The notes beneath the pieces were generated by a model that saw only the letters and a program-made list of their open reading frames with translations, made no database searches and was not told the DNA's origin. A stretch of DNA of 64,000 bases. It comes from Lycorma delicatula (Eukaryota > Arthropoda > Insecta > Hemiptera > Fulgoridae). Below, piece after piece: positions 25,617 to 40,600 of this stretch (positions are counted from its first letter, which is position 1; the number at the start of each line of letters is the position of its first letter). Location: positions 58,357,029-58,421,028 of the forward strand of contig NC_134456.1 in the NCBI RefSeq assembly GCF_047948215.1, read 5' to 3'. A program made the position numbers and the translations under genes.

Positions 25617-28600
25617 ATTATTATTATAAGTCGAGAACTTCCCTATGGAAGACGTTAAGCATTCATGATTCATATTTCATTCGCTTGGCATTCTTCTTTT
25701 CCCTCCAAAATTTTTTCACTCTTTCAGAAAAGGCCTTCTTCCGTTCTTCAGACCATTTCGGACGATGTTGTTTAGGCTTCGGCCCTTCTGGTTTAACTTA
25801 CCATTTATCTATTTTATTTCTGTATGTGTTTCTATGATCCTCTCCAGCGTAATTCCGGCGTGTTCTAAATCTTTTCGTGTTTCTGCGAGCCATGGGATTG
25901 CAACTTTAATGATGTAAGTACGCGATTATTCTTTTGGTCAGTTGGTTTTCCGGTAGCCTGTAAAGGTGTCCGAAGAATTTCGTTTGTCTTTTCCTTAAGT
26001 TAATTAGAGTATGATTCAACAATTTCGTCCGGTTGTAATCTGTATCGTTCTTCAGTCTGTCGGTCCCAATATTTTCCTTATAATTTTCCTTTCCTGTTTC
26101 TTTATTTCTCTATTTCGGTTTTCCTATTTAAGATCAATGTTTCACTGGCATATAATGCTGTGGGTTTAATAACTGTGTTGTAATGCTGGATTTTTGTTTG
26201 GCGCGAGAGGGATTTCTTGTTGTAGAGATTTTGTACTAAACGTAGAGCTTTCCTGATCTGGAGACGGTCTAATTGACTTGGTTTCTCAGAGCTGTTCGGC
26301 GTAATAAATTCTCCAAGGAATTTAAAGCGAGGGACTTTGTTTATTACTCCATATTTTGTGTTTAAATTTGGGATTTCTATTCTGAAACAGATGAATCTGT
26401 TTTTTCAAACGAAATTTGTAGTCCCACCTTTTTCTGCACATTCCTTGAGTGTTTCTATTTGTTTTATCCCAGTCCGTTCGTCTTCCGCAAGGATTGCCAA
26501 ATTGTCTGCAAATGCCAGGTAAGGAATACTTAAATTTAATTTTGTGAATCCCAGTGAAATCGGTTTCCAGTATTTTGCCATTTGAGTGTATATCTTCCTA
26601 CTCTTTCATCACTTTGTCCAATGTTATGTTAAATAACAGGGGGGAGAGTCCATCCCCTTGTTTCAAACCCGTCTTAATTTCAAAGGGTTCTGAGATTTCG
26701 CCCATAAATTTTATTTTAGATTTAGTTCCAGTTAATGTTTGTTCTATTAATCTTCGAGTTTTCTGACCTGGTCCTCTCTCTTCTAGAATTTGGAAAAGAG
26801 ATTGTCTGTCTACGGAGTCGTAGGCTTTTTTGAAATCTACAAATGTGCAGATCATGGGTTTGCTTCTGTTGTCTTTAATTTTGATTATCGTTTTCAGGCT
26901 GAAGATCTGTTCCGGGCAGGACCTGTTAGGTCTAAAGTCTGCTTGATATTATATATACAAGTATATATATATATATATATAAATATATACTTGTGTTAGT
27001 ATCTGCTATATTAATGAATAACATAAATTAATATACAAAATTATTTATGGATTATTTTAATTAGTACAGTTATTACATGTAATTATATGGAGTAATATTA
27101 TTTAGTTAGTGATAATACATATTACCTTTTTTTTTGTCTTCAGTCATTTGACTGGTTTGATGCAGCTCTCCAAGATTCCCTATCTAGTGCTAGTAGTTTC
27201 ATTTCAGTATACCCTCTACATCCTACATCCCTAAAAATTTATTTTGCATATTCCAAACGTGGCCAGCCTACACAATTTCTCCCTTCTACCTGTCTTCCAA
27301 TATTAAAGCGACTATTCCAGGATGCCTTAGTATGTGGCCTGTAAGTCCGTCTCTTCTTTTAACTGTATTTTTCCAAATGCTTCTTTCTTCATCTATTTGC
27401 CGCAATACGTCTACATTTGTCACTTTATCCACCCATCTGATTTTTAACATTCTCCTATAGCACCACATTTCAAAAGCTTCTAATCTTTTCTTCTCAGATA
27501 CTCCGATTGTCCATGTTTCACTTCCATATAAAGCGACACTTCAAACATACACTTTCAAAAATCTTTTCCTGACATTTAAATTAATTTTTGATGTAAACAA
27601 ATTATATTTCTTACTGAAGGCTCGTTTAGCTTGTGCTATTCGGCATTTTATATCGCTCCTGCTTCGTCCATCTTTAGTAATTCTACTTCCCAAATAACAA
27701 AATTCTTCTACCTCCATAATCTTTTCTCCTCCTATTTTCACATTCAGTGGTCCATCTTTGTTATTTCTACTACATTTCATTACTTTTGTTTTGTTCTTGT
27801 TTATTTTCATGAGATAGTTCTTGCGTAGGACTTCATCTATGCCGTTCATTGTTTCTTCTAAATCCTTTTTACTCTCGGCTAGAATTACTATATCATCAGC
27901 AAATCGTAGCATCTTTCTCTTTTCACCTTGTACTGTTACTCCGAATCTAAATTGTTCTTTAACATCATTAACTGCTAGTTCCATGTAAAGATTAAAAAGT
28001 AGCGGAGATAGGGAACATCCTTGTCGGACTCCGTTTTTTATTACGGCTTCTTTCTTATGTTCTTCAATTATTTACTGTTGCTGTTTGGTTCCTATACATG
28101 TTAGCAATTGTTCTTCTATCTTTGTATTTGAACCCTAATTTTTTAAAATTTAAAACCTTTAAAAAAGGTTTTCTGCCAGTTCTCTTTATTCCGCCTAAGT
28201 TTGCTTCTGCTGATTTAAGAATTTCCTTTTAACATTCTCCCATTCTTCTTCTACATTTTCTACCTTATCTTTTTTACTCAGACCTCTTGCGATGTCCTCC
28301 TCAAAAATCTTCTTTACCTCCTCTTCCTCAAGCTTCTCTAAATTCCACCGATTCATCTGACACCTTTTCTTCAGGTTTTTAAACCCCAATCTACATTTCA
28401 TTATCACCAAATTATGGTCGCTATCAATGTCTGCTCCAGGGTAAGTTTTGCAGTCAACGAGTTGATTTCTAAATCTTTGCTTAACCATGATATAATCTAT
28501 CTGATACCTTGCAGTATCGCCTGGCTTTTTCCAAGTGTACATTCTTCTATTATGATTTTTAAATTGGGTGTTGGCGATTACTAAATTATACTTCGTGCAA

Positions 28601-31600
28601 AACTCTATAAGTCGGTCCCCTCTTTCATTCCTTTTGCCCAGCCCGTATTCACCCACTATATTTCCTTCCTTGCCTTTTCCAATGCTTGCATTCCAATCTC
28701 CAACTATTATTAAATTTTCATCTCCTTTTACGTGTTTAATTGCTTCATCAATCTCTTCGTATACACACTCTACCTCATCATCATCATGGGCGCTTGTAGG
28801 TATATAGACGTTAACAATCGTTGTCGGTTTAGGTTTTGATTTTATCCTTATTACAATGATTCTATCACTATGCGTCTTGAAATACTCTACTCTCCTCCCT
28901 ATCTTTTTGTTCATCACGAAACCTACTCCTGCCTGCCCATTATTTGACGCTGAGTTAATTACTCTAAAATTACCTGCCCAAAAGTCGCCTTCCTCTTCCC
29001 ACCGAACCTCACTAATTCCTACTATATCCATATTCACCCTATCCATTTCCCTTTTTAAATTTTGTAGCCTACCAACCTTATTTAAGCTTCTAACATTCCA
29101 CGCTCTGACTCGTAGAATGTTATTTTTTAGTTTTCTGGTGACCCCTTCCTTAGTAGTCCCCACCCGGAGATCCGAAAGGGGGACTATTTTACCTCCGGAA
29201 TATTTTACCAAGGAAGGCGCGTCCATTTTTGTTAAATGAAAATGCAGAGAGCTACATTTTCTTGGAAAAAAACAGCTGTAGTTTTCCATTGCTTTCAGCT
29301 GCGCAGTACTCAGAGGACTGAGTGATGTTGATATGGCCGTTTAAGTCATTGTGACTCACGCCCCTAACAACTACTGAAAGAACTGCTGCCCTCTTTCAGG
29401 AATCATTCCTTAGTCTGGCTCTCAACAGATACCTCTCCGATATGTTGCACCTTCGGTCCAGCTACTCTATATCCCTGAGCACTCAAGCCCCCTCACCAAC
29501 GGCAAGGTCTCATGATTCATAGAGGAGGATATTTAGCTTAAAAATCTTTTATTAACACAGAACTCTTATAAATGTTTACATTAGTAATAGTGCATAAATC
29601 GTTTACTAAGAAATTATATATTATTAATTTTGGAAAAAAGAAAATTTATTAATCTTATAAATTATTGGTTTGAAGGAGGCACAAATAATATTTTTTTATT
29701 GTTTATTAAATGTATTATAAATACTTTTGTTATTTTTATTATTTTTTCTACCTCATTTATTAATTTTTGTTATTAGCTATGGTTTCTAAACTTGATGACT
29801 CAGTGGGTGAAGTGTTAAAAGCACTGCAAGAAACAGAACTGCTATCAAATAGCATAATTGTGTTTTTATCAGATAATGGTTCACCATTAAATATTGGTTA
29901 TACAAATTGGGGAAACAATCAGCCATTCAGAGGTGTAAGTATTAAAAATATTAATTTTTGATATAAAACCAAGAAAATTATGGACTATCATTAATACTTT
30001 ATCTTTTTAAAGTTAAATTTTAAAATAAGTAGGGTTTTTTTTTAATATTTAAACATTGGCATATGCAGACTGTTCAATAATTTAACCCTTTCAGGACTAA
30101 CAGGTTACATGTGTTTTGATCCATTCAGGCCCATTGGGTTACAAGTCCCATTTGCGTTTAAAAATTAGGCCTACTGGGTTTTTCTGGTCCTAATTGTAAG
30201 GTGAATAAAAGGGTATTAGTCTTTTAGGTGAATATTATTTTTCAGAGTGGAACAACTGTTGTATTACAAATGACTGACTTGTTTACATGTGGACATTGTA
30301 TACTTGTATGTGTGTGTGTGTGTCTTTTATGTATTTCAGCAATAAATTTGAAGATTCATCTTCTAATCTTTATTTGTTTATTTTACAAAACTCTATACAT
30401 CTTGTGTTAAAATTATTTTAGGTTACCTTTGTTTTATTTTATTCAGAAGCTTTAATTTGAATACCTGAACACATGTGGGTTTCAGTTGTCTCAATGGTCA
30501 TCATTCCTAGGATAAAAATGTTCCAACAGTCTTGATTACTAATATTACTGTTCAACCAAGATCAAATTATATATATATATTTTTTCTATTATAAACCTTC
30601 TAGAGAGTTTTTAATCTATAAGCATTCTCCTTTTATAATTCAACAAGAATTTGAGGTGAATGAAGAAGAAATTTTACATGCTTTTGTTGAATCTGAACAA
30701 AAGCATGTAAGCATGTCTTTATTTTTTAAGTCAGTTCTTATATATACACAGATGACACCAATCTTTAGCCAAGTTTTACAACTAGTGATGATAATAGCAA
30801 TACTGATTTGATTTGATTAGTGATTTGATTTTTCTTCAGATTGAGCCAGTGTAAATTAATCTGTCTTATGTTTAATAATGGTATTTTTCAAGTTCTGTAA
30901 TGTAATTAGAACTGTGTACTTAATGCATTTTTCTTTTAATAAAAAAGTCTTTAGTCAAATAAAAGTTACAATTCATTAAAAGATAATGGAGACTGATTAA
31001 GAAATACATTGCTGCAATGTCAAAGCAAGATGCTGGATTATATAGTTGATAAAAAATATTTCTTTTTCTTGTTGACCTTTTTTCCGGAGACAAATTTCAA
31101 TCAAACTCTAAAAAAATCAGGTAATCAATGTAAAAAAGAATTATTATAAAAATCAAAATTGTTGCTGCTGATAATATTTGGTGATTCTTAAACAATATAA
31201 TTTATCATTAATGATTGGTTAAGTACTTACCCCAATAGCTTATAACAATTGATATAACATGATTAAAGATATGTATTACGATACTTGAGTTCAGAGGACC
31301 ACCAAGAGTAACAGAGCTCTATACTTCTGATTCAAAGTAGTGGTTGTTTTGAGCACCATGTGTTAGATTTTTCAGATAGGCCAACACAGAAAACTGTGAA
31401 GATCATATTCGCTTACGTATCATAAATTATAGGTAAGAAAAGTTTTAGGTGGCTAAAATAAATGTTATTTATATCTTGAATTCATTGACCTCATATTAGA
31501 ATCAAATGTAAAGAAAAACTGAGAAATATACTTTACTTGAGACTGATGAGGAAAAATGTTTTTGCAGAAAGTGAAAAATTTTAAACTGCATAATTACCTC

Positions 31601-34600
31601 ATAATGTCTCCAATTAATAGTCTAATCTGTTGATAATGGTACCAGAATCTTACTCTGCTGGGGTTTCCATTATGGTATTTGTTACAGAGTTACTAGAAAA
31701 TGTGCATTGCAGACTGATTGCTGACCAGTTCACATTTTTATTAACAAAGTACAGTCTTCTTTGAGTAATAGAGTTATTTATTAGCACAGAATGAAAAATA
31801 GCTACTGGAATACAGTATATTTAAAAACTTTTCATTTAACATAAATACAGTTACTTCTTGGTAGGTCAGTGCGACATATATATATACAATACAAATCAGC
31901 ACAGTTTTCTCAGAAATGTTTATTTTCATCTTATTCTCCGATCAAGAACATGTTTTTAATGTCGAAAATCCATTTTTTCCAGTTGTGCAACATTTGAACT
32001 ATCTACATCTAATCAATGAATATTGTCCCAGTTGCCATGAACAAGTTAGAACCAATTCATTTAAGATACCATTGTTCTTAGCTGTCATTCACAACGTAAT
32101 CATTCACTAAGACTTATAACACAATAATTATATATTTGTTCTTAGTTGTAGAATATAATATTATCTTAACTACAATTCTTATGACTCCTAATTAATGTTT
32201 AATTTCCATTCTGTATTTAGTTGTATAAAAAATCCTTTATCATATCATAACAGCATTTATAAAACAACTGCAATAAAAATTTGCAGGAGAAGTTTACGGT
32301 TTGGGAAGGAGGTGTTAGGACTGCAGCTGCTGTTTGGAGTCCACTCATTCAAAATACATCTTCTGTTTCAAAACAATTTATGCATGTAACAGACTGGTTA
32401 CCAACTTTATACAGTGCTGCAGGTAACAATTTGGTCACTATTGAGTCATGATTAATATTTCATTAGGCTTATACAGATAATGCATGTTAAATTATTTGCA
32501 TTGAATTATCATTGCCAATGTAATGTAGATATTAATTTTATGATATTAAAAATTAATTTTTAGTGTACTGTCTAACTAGTTGTTACAATTAGAGAAAAGT
32601 TAATTTATTCAACTATTAAACATTGATTTTTATAAAAAAATTTTGATGATTTTTATAGAAAATTTTTAATTAATCTTCACTTTTCTATTTCTAATACTGA
32701 ATCTGTATTTAGAGTAGGGCTCCCCGGCGATCTCCTTCGAGGAAGCGGCTTCCGGCTTTTTTCCGCCGGGGCGGCTGGGTGTTTTTGACGCCACCTTTGG
32801 AGGGCGCCGAGCCTCGGGAACTTTTGCGGGTTTAGCAGCAGTTTAAGTATTGGCGATCACCCAATGAGGTTTTCCTGAATTTTTGGGTTCTTTTGTCACC
32901 TGTGGGATAGTCTTAATTCTGGATTTGGTCGGTTTTGTGGCAGCTACCTTTTCGGTCGACGAAACCGGTTGGGGCTTTTGCGGTGTGGGAGGAGGTGGCG
33001 CCTCTTTTCCCACGGCTGGGGTAGCCGCGGGCTGAACCTGCGGCTGGGGTTTTGATACCCCCCTAGTGACCCGCGCCCACCTACGCCCGCCAGTGTTCAC
33101 GGACTTTTGTGGTGTGCCCTTCTGTCGGACCAAGTGTTCCTTGTAATAAGGACATTCCCTTTAATTTGCCGGTTGAGGACCCTTGCAATTCGCGCACAAC
33201 TCGGGCTCTTCTTGTGACTTTAGGCAAGACGTCGTTTCGTGGTCACCACCACATTTGACGCAGAACTGTGCCCTGCAGCAATAGTTCGACGAGTGGCCGA
33301 ACTTTTGGCATTGTGGCATTGAAGGGGGCCCCCTCGTGACACGAATGCCGTCACTGTTATTTTACAGTAAAACATACTGTCCAGGTTGTAGATGCCCCTG
33401 GTAGCTGGCGTTCTTTTAAGTGCCACAAGGCACGTAGGGGTTTCCTTACCGTCCCTTGTGGTCAGCTTTTTCACTGACGCCACGTCATAGCTTAGTGAGG
33501 AGAGCTCCTCTCCCACTTCTTCGCAGGTGGCCCAAAGGGGATACCCCGAACCACGACTTTCTCTCTCCTTAGGGAGCTTGTGTGGAAGGCGATGCCCTTC
33601 GAGTGCAGAAAGCTCTGCACTTCCCGGAAATAGCCTTCGCTGCTTAATTGCAGCCTTATTGAGAGCCCGGTGCTCTTTGCGACCAGGCGCCCGCGGACTA
33701 CGGTGGATATGGCTCAAGCCAACGTAGGACACTCCCTAGAGCAGTCCAACATTATGGGCAGGATTTTTTCCGGGTTCTCGACCGGTGGTTGTGAGGGGGT
33801 TTCCCCTGTAACTTCCATGGTGGCGGCTGCTATTTCCAGACCGCCCTCGGTTGTGGTTGGCTCAATGAACTCAATGTCCATGGCTACCAACGCCTCACGC
33901 TTGGCCCTTTTCCGGGCTTCCAATGTTAGAAACTCTCCGCCGGAAATTTCCGGGGATGGAGAATGAGGAGGTGGTGAGCGATTAGTAGCCATTAGTCTAA
34001 ATTAATAAAAAAATAAATAAAAAATTATATCTAAATTTTAACACTAGTATAAGTTTAATTTGTCAAAAACAATAAATTAACTTATTTAAAAAAAATAAAA
34101 ATTAAGTAGATAATGGCTTACATTAGCATAAATTGCTAATAAAATAGGATGGTTAAACCTGGAAAAGTCTCTTATCAGTGAATGACTAAATAAAATAGTT
34201 AGAAAGTAATATATTTACTTTGTTGTAAGCCTAAAAATCAAATCTACATATTTAACTAATTGTTAGACTCTTATTTAAAGTAAAAATAAAATTAAACTAT
34301 GCTTAAACTTATTCGGTTTTGCGGAAGCTCAGACAAAAAATATAACACTATCGCTGGCTGGACTGGGCGTCCTAATGGTATGTTGGTGACAACACTGGAA
34401 ATGATATTCAGGTACACACACTTGAAAACACATCCTTTCACAACCACTGCTAGACAGAGAGTTCCTCTGACTAATATGCTTAATTTTTTTTTAATCAATC
34501 CTACTTTTTATTAAGTTTATTTGTAAATTAAATGAGAATACTTTTACAATTTTTTAGTTTTCAATCATTTGACTGGTTTGACACAGCTCTCCAAGATTCC

Positions 34601-37600
34601 CTATTTAGTGCCAGTTGTTTCATTTTGGTATACACCCTACAACCTACATCCCTAACAATTTGTTTTACATATTCCAAACATTGCTTGCCTGCACAGTTTT
34701 TCCCATCTACTTGTCCTTCCAATATAAAAGAGACTGATTATTCTAGGATGCCTTAAGATATGGCTTATAAATTATTTATAATATATAAAATTGCATAAAT
34801 TTAAAAAATTGTTTAACTTAGTGGTAATTTGGCTATTAAATGAATGAGAAAAGTATGGCATGATGTCATTTATTTAGATTTGATTTTTGTTATTTTCTTT
34901 TACATGTAGGCACAAGATATGATGTATCAGCAGTTTGTATCTATTACAAACTGGCTTTGTATCTATTACACTTGGCTTTTTGAAACTGTTTTGTACTTTC
35001 AAAGCACATTTTTTATATAAAATAATGTAGGCTAAATTTTGTTATTAGATATTTAATATTAGTAACTAACTATTAATCATTAGCTTCTTTTACATCTTTT
35101 ATTTTGTGATAATACATGTGATATGACAGTTTAAAAAAGATTTAACTAATAAATCTATGAACAGAAAGTAATTATTTCGAACTTAAATTTTGAAAACATA
35201 AATGTGAATAAAATCTGTTTATTTCTAGGAGGTAAGTTGAAAGATTTAGGTAAACTGGATGGGATAAATATGTGGCCAACAATTACAGAAAACAAAGAAT
35301 CACCTCGCAAAGAAATTTTACTTAATATTAATGAAAGACGTAATTATTATGGTGGTTTGGTTGTTAAGAAGAGCACTAATGATGCAAATGGAAAACCAGG
35401 AACGTACAAGATTATAGTTGGTATGGAAATAAATTAAAATTATTACTTTTATTATATTCTAATTTTTATATTCATGTCATACAGTGTTTTTAAAACTCAA
35501 AAAGTTTTCAAAAATCACTAAAACAAATGTTTTTTAATAAAAAATGTGTGGTATTTTTGTCGATTTTTTAAAAAAGTTTTCAGCAATTTTTATGTACTTC
35601 TATTATTTTACTGTTATAAACATCAAATGACATTTCAGTAGAATTTTGAATTTTTATCAATTGACTAAAGACTGGCAATCAGACTAGGTCCAAGTATTCA
35701 TGAGCTCAGACATACCTGCAAGGGTGTATTATTGCTTGGCATGTCTTTTACTTCTTTTTCAGACACAAATAAAAACTGACAAAGAACTAGTTCTGTCATA
35801 TATTTAAGAAGGTACAGAATAAATAATTTATAACAAACTGCATACATGCAGTAGGATAACAGATTGCCGATTGTGTTCACTTAGAAGCAACAGGATTCTG
35901 TATTGTTCTGTAGATGATCACAAGAAAAAATTCCTACAATTAAAAAAAAAAATGTTATTGTAATTTGGGGATTTATTGTTAGCAAAAAATTCAGCTTGCA
36001 AATAAATATGATTAAAACAAAGATATTGAAGTGTGACAAAACGTATGATAATGAGGAGTTATCACTTAGGTAACTTAGTTACCTAAGTTATGATAGGGGG
36101 GGGGGGATACAATATACTAGAAATAATGGTATTTTGTTATTAGGCAATAAAATTACAAATAGATGAAATAAGATAGAAATCAGAAGAACTTTCATAGAAA
36201 AAAAGCCTGGTAAAGTGCCAAATAAACATTCAATAACTATAGAAAGAGTTTCTTAAAAATATACTTTTGGAGTGGTTAATGGTAGTGAAACATGTCTATA
36301 AGAGAAGTTGAAAAGATAACTAAGTTCTAGTTATTATGATTGTAAAGTAGAAATGTAATGTTGAAAATTAGATGAATTGATAAATTAGAAAATGAAGAGG
36401 TCTTTAGGAAGCTAGGAGAGGAGAGAAGTTCACGTGGTATCTATATATTTGAAAAGGAAACTATAACCGAGATATAAATTTAATCGCCTTGATGAGATAA
36501 AAGTATGATGTAATAAAAAATTGCTCTGATTCCATTCTAAATGGTCACCCTCTTAATATGATACACCTTCAGATTACATGACACAGTAAAAATATTATGA
36601 AAACATTGAATACTTATATTTTAGTATTTTTAGAGCGAAAATGGAAAAATGAGAATTAGAAAAAAAAATAGAGATTTTTTTATTAGTTTTTAAAAAAAAC
36701 TTCTAAAATTTTCCAATGTTGGAATTCTTTTGTAGAAACAATTGTCAAGTTCCAAACAATTTAATTTATGTACAATATTTAATTAATATATTGGGAGGAA
36801 ATAAGACAACAATTTTTTTTTTATTATAGGTGAAAAAATATAAATAAATTTGAACAAATTTATGTATTAATTTTAATTTATTAATACAAATAACTGAATT
36901 ATAATTTGAAAAAATGAAGCCCAGATTGACCAAAATGAACATTCTAATTTGAAAAAAAAAATTTATTTTACTTGGTGTGACAAAAGAAATTGGTGTTATG
37001 TTTGAAAAAACTTTTTCCTTTATGTTGATTTTCAGTTATTTCTTGAGAACTAACATGCCTTTAAATGTACAATTTCATCTTTGCCCACGTTTGATAAAAA
37101 CAGACTCTAGAAATGATTAACTTTTGCCATTTTTTTTTTGTCTCAAAGAAACTGTCACAGGGCACACCTGAAAAACTCTGATCTGCATTGTAGATCTCCT
37201 GGTAATGCTTTTACGCAAATTTTGCTTTGTTGGTCGCATTTTTTCCTCATGCAATATCATATGAATATTTTATTTTTTGAGATCCCTTCCAGAATTGTAT
37301 TGACAAGATAATTTATGGTTTACTTCTATAATTACAACTTTTTTCTTTTATTCAAATGTATTGGCCTGATAAAGCAAATTCTTTCTTCTACTGTGCCAGC
37401 TTGTCAAAGAAGCATACACCTGCATCTTGAAAAATTCTTTGCATGATAGGTGAAGGCTATCTGTATGGTTTTTATTAAATAACACTGCAGCCCTGCAGTA
37501 ATTTTTTCCAATAGTGAAACCTTAAGATAAACAATTTCTATCTTATTTTTCAGTAGAATAAGTGTATATAATTTTTGTATGTTTGTTAAAAGTTGAAGAT

Positions 37601-40600
37601 TGTTTCAAAAGATACTTAACAAATTCTTTTTTAACATTTTTGTAATAAAATATTTCTACAAAATTATTTTTATACAATACAAATTTATTAAACATCACAA
37701 TTTAGTTTTCAATGTAAATTTACAATGAAAATTAACAACACACAATATTCATTTTAAGAATGAAAAATTCATTTTGTTTATATCAAAATGAAAAAGGAGA
37801 AAATCATGGATAATGTATCAAAAAAAAAGTTATACAAAGAAAGAAATTAAACCATGCCTTACAAATTAAATTCAGTGGCAAAGAAAACTTACTGTGTAAT
37901 GAAATTTCTTTTTTTTTTTTTTGTCTTCAGTCATTTGACTGGTTTGATGCAGCTCTCCAAGATTCCCTATCTAGTGCTAGTCGTTTCATTTCAGTATACC
38001 CTCTACATCCTACATCCCCAACAATTTGTTTTACATACTCCAAACGTGGCCTGCCTACACAATTTTTCCCTTCTACCTGTCCTTCCAATATTAAAGCGAC
38101 TATTCCAGGATGCCTTAGTATGTGGCCTATAAGTCTGTCTCTTCTTTTAACTATATTCTTCCAAATGCTTCTTTCTTCATCTATTTGCCGCAATACCTCT
38201 TCATTTGTCACTTTATCCACCCATCTGATTTTTAACATTCTCCTATAGCACCACATTTCAAAAGCTTCTAATCTTTTCTTCTCAGATACTCCGATTGTCC
38301 AAGTTTCACTTCCATATAAAGCGACACTCCAAACATACACTTTCAAAAATCTTTTCCTGACATTTAAATTCATTTTTGATGTAAACAAATTATATTTCTT
38401 ACTGAAGGCTCGTTTAGCTTGTGCTATTCGGCATTTTATATCGCTCCTGCTTCGTCCATCTTTAGTAATTTTACTTCCCAAATAACAAAATTCTTCTACC
38501 TCCATAATCTTTTCTCCTCCTATTTTCACATTCAGTGGTCCATCTTTGTTATTTCTACTACATTTCATTACTTTTGTTTTGTTCTTGTTTATTTTCATGC
38601 GATAGTTCTTGCGTAGGACTTCATCTATGCCATTCATTGTTTCTTCTAAATCCTTTTTACTCTCGGCTAGAATTACTATATCATCAGCAAATCGTAGCAT
38701 CTTTATCTTTTCACCTTGTACTGTTACTCCGAATCTAAATTGTTCTTTAATATCATTAACTGCTAGTTCCATGTAAAGATTAAAAAGTAACGGAGATAGG
38801 GAACATCCTTGTCGGACTCCCTTTCTTATTAGGGCTTCTTTCTTATGTTCTTCAATTGTTATTGTTGCTGTTTGGTTCCTGTACATGTTAGCAATTGTTC
38901 TTCTATCTCTGTATTTGAACCCTAATTTTTTTAAAATGCTGAACATTTTATTCCAATCTACGTTATCGAAAGCCTTTTCTAGGTCTATAAACGCCAAGTA
39001 TGTTGGTTTGTTTTTCTTTAATCTTCCTTCTACTATTATTCTGAGGCCTAAAATTGCTTCCCTTGTCCCTATACTTTTCCTGAAACCAAATTGGTCTTCT
39101 CCTAACACTTCTTCCACTCTCCTCTCAATTCTTCTGTATAAAATTCTAGTTAAGATTTTTGATGCATGACTAGTTAAACTAATTGTTCTGTATTCTTCAC
39201 ATTTATCTGCCCCTGCTTTCTTTGGTATCATAACTATAACACTTTTTTTGAAGTCTGACGGAAATTCCCCTTTTTCATAAATATTACACACCAGTTTGTA
39301 TAATCTATCAATCGCTTCCTCACCTGCACTGCGCAGTAATTCTACAGGTATTCCGTCTATTCCAGGAGCCTTTCTGCCATTTAAATCTTTTAATGCTCTC
39401 TTAAATTCAGATCTCAGTATTGTTTCTCCCATTTCATCCTCCTCAACTTCCTCTTCTTCCTCTATAACACCATTTTCTAATTCATTTCCTCCGTATAACT
39501 CTTCAATATATTCCACCCATCTATCGACTTTACCTTTCGTATTATATATTGGTGTACCATCTTTGTTTAACACATTATTAGATTTTAATTTATGTACCCC
39601 AAAATTTTCCTTAACTTTCCTGTATGCTCCGTCAATTTTACCAATGTTCATTTCTCTTTCCACTTCTGAACACTTTTCTTTAATCCACTCTTCTTTCGCC
39701 AGTTTGCATTTCCTATTTATAGCATTTCTTAATTGCCGATAGTTCCTTTTACTTTCTTCATCATTAGCATTCTTATATTTTCTACGTTCATCCATCAGCT
39801 GCAATATATCGTCTGAAACCCAAGGTTTTCTACCAGTTCTCTTTATTCCGCCTAAGTTTGCTTCAGCTGATTTAAGAATTTCCTTTTTAACATTCTCCCA
39901 TTCTTCTTCTACATTTTCTACCATAACTTTTTTACTCAGACCTCTTGCGATGTCCTCCTCAAAAATCTTCTTTACCTCCTCTTCCTCAAGCTTCTCTAAA
40001 TTCCACCGATTCATCTGACAACTTTTCTTCAGGTTTTTAAACCCCAATCTACATTTCATTATCACCAAATTATGGTCGCTATCAATGTCTGCTCCAGGGT
40101 AAGTTTTGCAGTCAACGAGTTGATTTCTAAATCTTTGCTTAACCATGATATAATCTATCTGATACCTTCCAGTATCACCTGGCTTTTTCCAAGTGTATAT
40201 TCTTCTATTATGATTTTTAAATTGGGTGTTGGCAATTACTAAATTATACTTCGTGCAAAATTCTATAAGTCGGTCCCCTCTTTCATTCCTTTTGCCCAGC
40301 CCATATTCACCCACTATATTTCCTTCCTTGCCTTTTCCAATGCTTGCATTCCAATCTCCAACTATTATTAAATTTTCATCTCCCTTTACGTGTTTAATTG
40401 CTTCATCAATCTCTTCGTATACACACTCTACCTCATCATCATCATGGGCGCTTGTAGGCATATAAACGTTAACAATCGTTGTCGGTTTAGGTTTTGATTT
40501 TATCCTTATTACAATGATTCTATCGCTATGCGTTTTGAAATACTCCACTCTCCTCCCTATCTTCTTGTTCATCACGAAACCTACTCCTGCCTGCCCATTA

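Noticed and set aside
27126..29525. Target-site duplication for RTE copy A
   Set aside because: The flanking sequences (acatattacc and aggatattta) share only a trivial AT match.
30082..30092. TTAACCCTTTC resembling a piggyBac-type terminus in intron 5
   Set aside because: No matching inverted end or second TTAA was found within a plausible distance.
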